Notes under the pieces: generated by a model | Databases searched by the model: none | The model's input: the letters and a program-made list of their open reading frames with translations, nothing else | What the model was told of the DNA's origin: nothing | From: Adineta vaga | Lineage: Eukaryota; Rotifera | Reading direction: 5' to 3' | Assembly: GCA_021613535.1 (NCBI GenBank) | Contig: CP075492.1 | Location: forward strand, 8,494,001-8,558,000 | Length of the DNA stretch: 64,000 nucleotides | Program-made: the position numbers and the translations under genes | Shown here: positions 60,315 to 64,000 of the stretch, piece by piece | Layout of the letters: each line of letters starts with the position of its first letter | Position numbering within the stretch: the first letter of the stretch is position 1

Positions 60315-63217
60315 GTGAAGGTCATCGAACGACTGTTTTGCAAGAGAAATATCTATTATTCGTATTCACAATAGATATATATGATTAATATTATAAACAA
60401 ATAAGAACATACCTTGCTTTGTTGGTAAACTGTTCGTAAGAGACCAACTTGTTAAAATTAGGAACCACAATAAATATCTTGATCCACCCTATCATTTAGA
60501 GAAACAGAGAGTTTATATATATATATATATATCTTCTATATCATTGAATATCATGATTACAAGTTTCATTGGGAAACAATATTCTAACCGATCAGAATGC
60601 ATGCTATCTTTTATGCTAGTAAAGATGTCCAAAATTTTTAAGTAGAAAAACGTATGTTGTCAACTTGAAATTGATTGAACATGAATATTTTGATATTATC
60701 GATTGATCGATATTTTTATTTTTACTGTCTAGATATCAGTCTCTTTATTTCCTGGGCATTAATACTGTGGTACGTCTATAAGTCCAGCTGAGATAATGAT
60801 TGTGTTTCTTTTATATTTTTCATTACCACCTACTGTCATTAAATAATCTTTCTTTTATTTTTATTTGAAAAAAGCTTCGATCAAATATATATCTTTCTTG
60901 ATTAAATTTTTCAATGAAAGTATATGAAGAAAGTATGATTGTATTCTACATAAGTCGACAGCTATTACAATCATTCTCGATCAACTTCAAACCATAGAAA
61001 GATCAGAATAATCCTGTAATGATGAACTTCTACTTCTTCCGATCAAGTTAACAGGAATAATGTACTTCAAACTGTAGAGATCATGTCGAACTCTCTATAT
61101 GTATGTTTTAAAATGGATGGGTATCTATTTACTCATCGTCTCTGTAGTCGACAGAAACTTTTTCGATATAAGTTATTCATCTTTTCATGGGAAAAATTAA
61201 GAAATCAATAGCTTACCATTTCGAGATTATATGATTATCACCAAAGAATAAACTTGTTTGATTTCTATCTATCTATAATATATATATATATATATATGTT
61301 TCATCTTATTCATACCTAGATTAATGATAAAAGCCAATGTTACTGACATGAAAATTGCAACAATATACGTTGATACAATACGATCATCGAATTCGTAGAA
61401 CTCTATGTCGATAACAGTAAACCCCTACTGGATTAAAATATTCCTTAAAAAAAATATTGAATGTTCGATGCAATAAAAAGTCCAAACTCTGTATTATGTT
61501 CACTGCCTCTCTCTCTCTGTGACGGCAGCCGTTATTCATAGAAAATATGATATTCTGCGATCTGTAAATTCAAATTTGAAATATGAAAATAAATATTGAT
61601 GTCAAACGTTTCGAAATAACTCATTAACTTCAACTTCAAATCGAAAACCCCTTCTAAATAACAAATTCTCTTTATGATTATGTTTGCTTTGTCATTTTAG
61701 AAATCCAGCTGCCTTTTCATACCGAGGGGTGGAGGGATTTACTTTAGCTCAAATGTTGTATTTAAAAGCAAAGAAAGAAACGATGTGAATGAAAAAGTTT
61801 TTGGAATATATATGTAAGGTGCTTTTTTTGCATTATCTGATGCAGTTTTAGACGCTGATTACGAATATCTATTTTGTCTTAAATTTTTGCATATGTTGTA
61901 AAAAGATACACTTTTCAAACGGAAGGAAGATTTTGCTAAGGATAAAAAGTAAACATGCCTGATCAGCATCTAAAAGCCCATCGGATAATGTGAAGAAAAA
62001 CGGCAAAAACGAATTTTCTCTCAACGTTTGCATTGCTTGCATTTTATACATTTATATATATATTTTGTTTTTTTCTTAATTTTTCTGTTTGCATACTCTT
62101 TTCGTCAATAGCGAACAGAAAGTATCAGAACAAAAATTCGCTTGAAAAGAAGAAGAAGAGAGAAAGATTAACATAATAGAAAGGAGAACCGATTTAGTGC
62201 GCAAGAATATTTGACACTATATGTCAGCAATAAAACGTATATGTACAAATTTGTTTTTCATTTCTAGAGTTAAATTATTTGCTTGATTACATATGTAAAC
62301 GATGAAAAGTGTACTTTTCTTCCAACAACATGTCTTCATTGTATTAATTATCAAACGATTAAAAAAAACGACTAGTTCTTTTTAGTTATTGTAAGAATTT
62401 TAACGACCAGTTATGTTCTTACTGTGTACAGAAAATACTGATTAAACTATTAATAATCATAGATTTGTTTGCCTGAAGAATACAAATGCCATTTTTCGAA
62501 ACGTACAAGTACTTCAATCGAAATGGTTTTGAAAGCCTTAGAAAAGCTTGCTAAGCAATTACATACAATAAAAACAAAAACGTACAAAATGAAATAGAAG
62601 ACTTGATTTTAACAAAAGAAAAACATCGATGAAAAGTGTCAAACGAACATCGACATATCTTGCTAAAATTTGCTTTCCTCGAATCATGTTTATAAGCTTG
62701 ATTATAACTCTATACACTCGCAACTCTTACCAGACGACTTTAAAATGTTTATTTTATTTAAAAAAAAAGAACTCTTTACAATGTCATACATCTGTCAAAA
62801 CTGTCTATTTAACTTTGACATTGAAATTATGTTTAGCAGTACTTGAGAGATATAACTGATATACTTTCTAAGAATTGAATTGATTAAAATATACGCTTTG
62901 TTATTCTCTATATTGAAGTTTATATCATCAAAAATGAAAGAAAGTATGACGGTCAATTATCATTTTTTAATTTTTTACACGGATATTTTGCCACGTTTTA
63001 TATTACATTTACTCTCTCTTTCCACATCATCGACGATATGTTTCCAAAGTTTATTACTTGTCATTTTCTTTCTGTTCTCTAGCTGTAACCAACGTCACGA
63101 AAATATCTTGTATCTACAGGTGGTATTTTTCTTTAGAAAGAAACAAAAAAATCCAAAACTTTCTTGACAACAACATATCTTTTTAACAAGAAAAATAAGA
63201 ACATTCTGTTATCATTA
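60315..63217. other. Longest gene-poor stretch of the window
   Basis: About 2.9 kb. It contains the candidate signal-peptide exon of the mucin gene (60412-60489) and (TA)n runs near 60515-60532 and 61279-61296. The remainder is AT-rich with only short chance open frames. No RNA gene recognised. Confidence 0.5.
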
Positions 63218-64000
63218 TGGCTCAAGTAGAAACAATCAACTATGAGACGACTATATTCACACTTAAACCAGATAATTTTGGTCCCAATAAAGCTACTTTA
63301 TTACATGCTCGAACGACGAATAATAATCAAGATCATTTCTATAAAGCCATTCTTTATTTACACGGATATAATGACTATTATTTTCAGTGAGTAATTCTCA
63401 TGTATCATTTTGAATTTCTTTTGAAAATTTAGTGATCATGTTTGTCAACAATTTCTTAATCATGGTTATGATTTTTATGCTCTTGATATGCATAAATGTG
63501 GACGATCAATTATTTCACCTGAACACGATGAATACAAACATTATTGTACTAATCTTCGAGAATATGATGAAGAAATTACGCTTGCTATTGAACATATGAT
63601 CAAACAAGCAGGAAATAAAGAAAGAAAATTATTACTTTTAGGACATTCAACAGGTTTACAACATCAAAAGTCAAATATTATTCGTTTTTCTTTTTGAATT
63701 TATTTATAGGAGGTTTAATTACTTCTTTATATGCATCAACAGGTGCTCGACGTGCTGATATCGATGCAGTGATATTAAATAGTCCTTATCTTAGTGCATT
63801 AAAGACAACATATCTTGAATCAATACTTACAGGTATTCTGATGAAATTAGGTCGATCACATACGATAGAAGACAATGGGTATGGACGATCAATCCATAAA
63901 TCTAGTCGAGGTGAATGGGATTTTGATTTAACGAAGAAACCAATTGATTATATAAGAATACATGGAACATTTCTATCTGCTGTACGAATCGTTCAAGATG
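63218..64000 (+). CDS. Alpha/beta hydrolase, serine-hydrolase type (3' end outside window)
   Basis: Exons 63218-63386, 63433-63653 and 63710 to beyond 64000. The oxyanion region LYLHGYND is followed by YDFYALDMHKCGRS and the nucleophile elbow GHSTGG split by a phase-1 intron. LNSPYLS follows. The arrangement resembles the monoacylglycerol lipase / serine aminopeptidase S33 group, often of microbial or fungal affinity. The catalytic Asp and His must lie beyond the window. Substrate unknown; no signal peptide seen. Confidence 0.85.

Noticed and set aside
60315-63217. Several 60-95 codon open frames
   Set aside because: Lys/Phe/Tyr-rich chance frames without splice partners, conserved motifs or start context.
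1-64000. tRNA, rRNA, spliced-leader RNA genes, bdelloid telomere repeats, CRISPR
   Set aside because: No cloverleaf-like motif pair, leader-like sequence, TGTGGG array or spaced direct repeats were recognised by reading; a covariance-model scan would settle the RNA genes.

Overview
This is a eukaryotic window, AT-rich and gene-dense, with many very short spliceosomal introns (mostly 45-65 bases, GT..AG, often GTAAG or GTTTG donors). The gene content is animal: a nuclear receptor, a TGF-beta type I receptor, CoREST, TBC1D24, CLIP-type CAP-Gly protein, TM9SF2, COG8, RETREG. Alongside these sit genes of microbial, plant or fungal flavour (a GH32 fructan hydrolase, a DUF72/YecE protein, prokaryote-style C1 peptidases) that carry host-like introns. 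Together with compact intergenic spaces and splice acceptors placed right in front of start codons, this suggests a bdelloid rotifer. That is an inference from gene content, not from a search. Exon models were built by hand; every model given as complete sums to a multiple of three, except one exon that carries a real one-base frameshift.

Layout. 1-5.1 kb: three tandem papain-like (C1) peptidase genes with acidic tails; the middle copy has Ser in place of the catalytic Cys. 5.2-6.3 kb: GPI-type LRR protein (minus). 7.0-8.8 kb: nuclear receptor (plus). 9.0-10.8 kb: TBC1D24 (minus). 11.6-14.5 kb: TM9SF2 (minus, 17 exons). 16.4-18.5 kb: histidine phosphatase with a long poly-Gln region (minus). 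19.7-21.5 kb: GH32 enzyme with an inserted PAN/apple-like module (minus). 22.2-29.1 kb: a locally duplicated block, with two CSRP-type LIM genes in inverted orientation flanking a DUF72 gene and a pair of direct repeats of about 0.47 kb. 30.9-33.2 kb: TGF-beta type I receptor. 34.6-39.6 kb: CLIP-like protein whose coiled coil is built from repeated phase-1 exons. 40.2-41.3 kb: a U-box plus Rab/Ras-like GTPase fusion (minus). 41.7-43.9 kb: Ly6-Ly6-mucin-EGF-ShK-like secreted protein (minus). 44.5-46.3 kb: ankyrin protein. 46.8-48.8 kb: pyruvate dehydrogenase phosphatase (minus). 50.0-58.2 kb: six same-strand genes in very tight succession (UBE2V, CoREST, RETREG, NAXE, degenerate SDR, COG8). 58.5-60.3 kb: Thr/Ser-repeat membrane mucin (minus). 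63.2-64 kb: start of an alpha/beta hydrolase.

The most unusual objects are the U-box/GTPase fusion (an E3-like and a G-protein module in one 333-residue chain ending in a possible prenylation motif), the peptidase triplet, the modular CLIP exons with a frameshifted but skippable exon, the GH32-PAN architecture, the LIM paralogue pair with an identical intron, and the tight plus-strand cluster that looks like an operon resolved by trans-splicing. No tRNA, rRNA or CRISPR array was seen.
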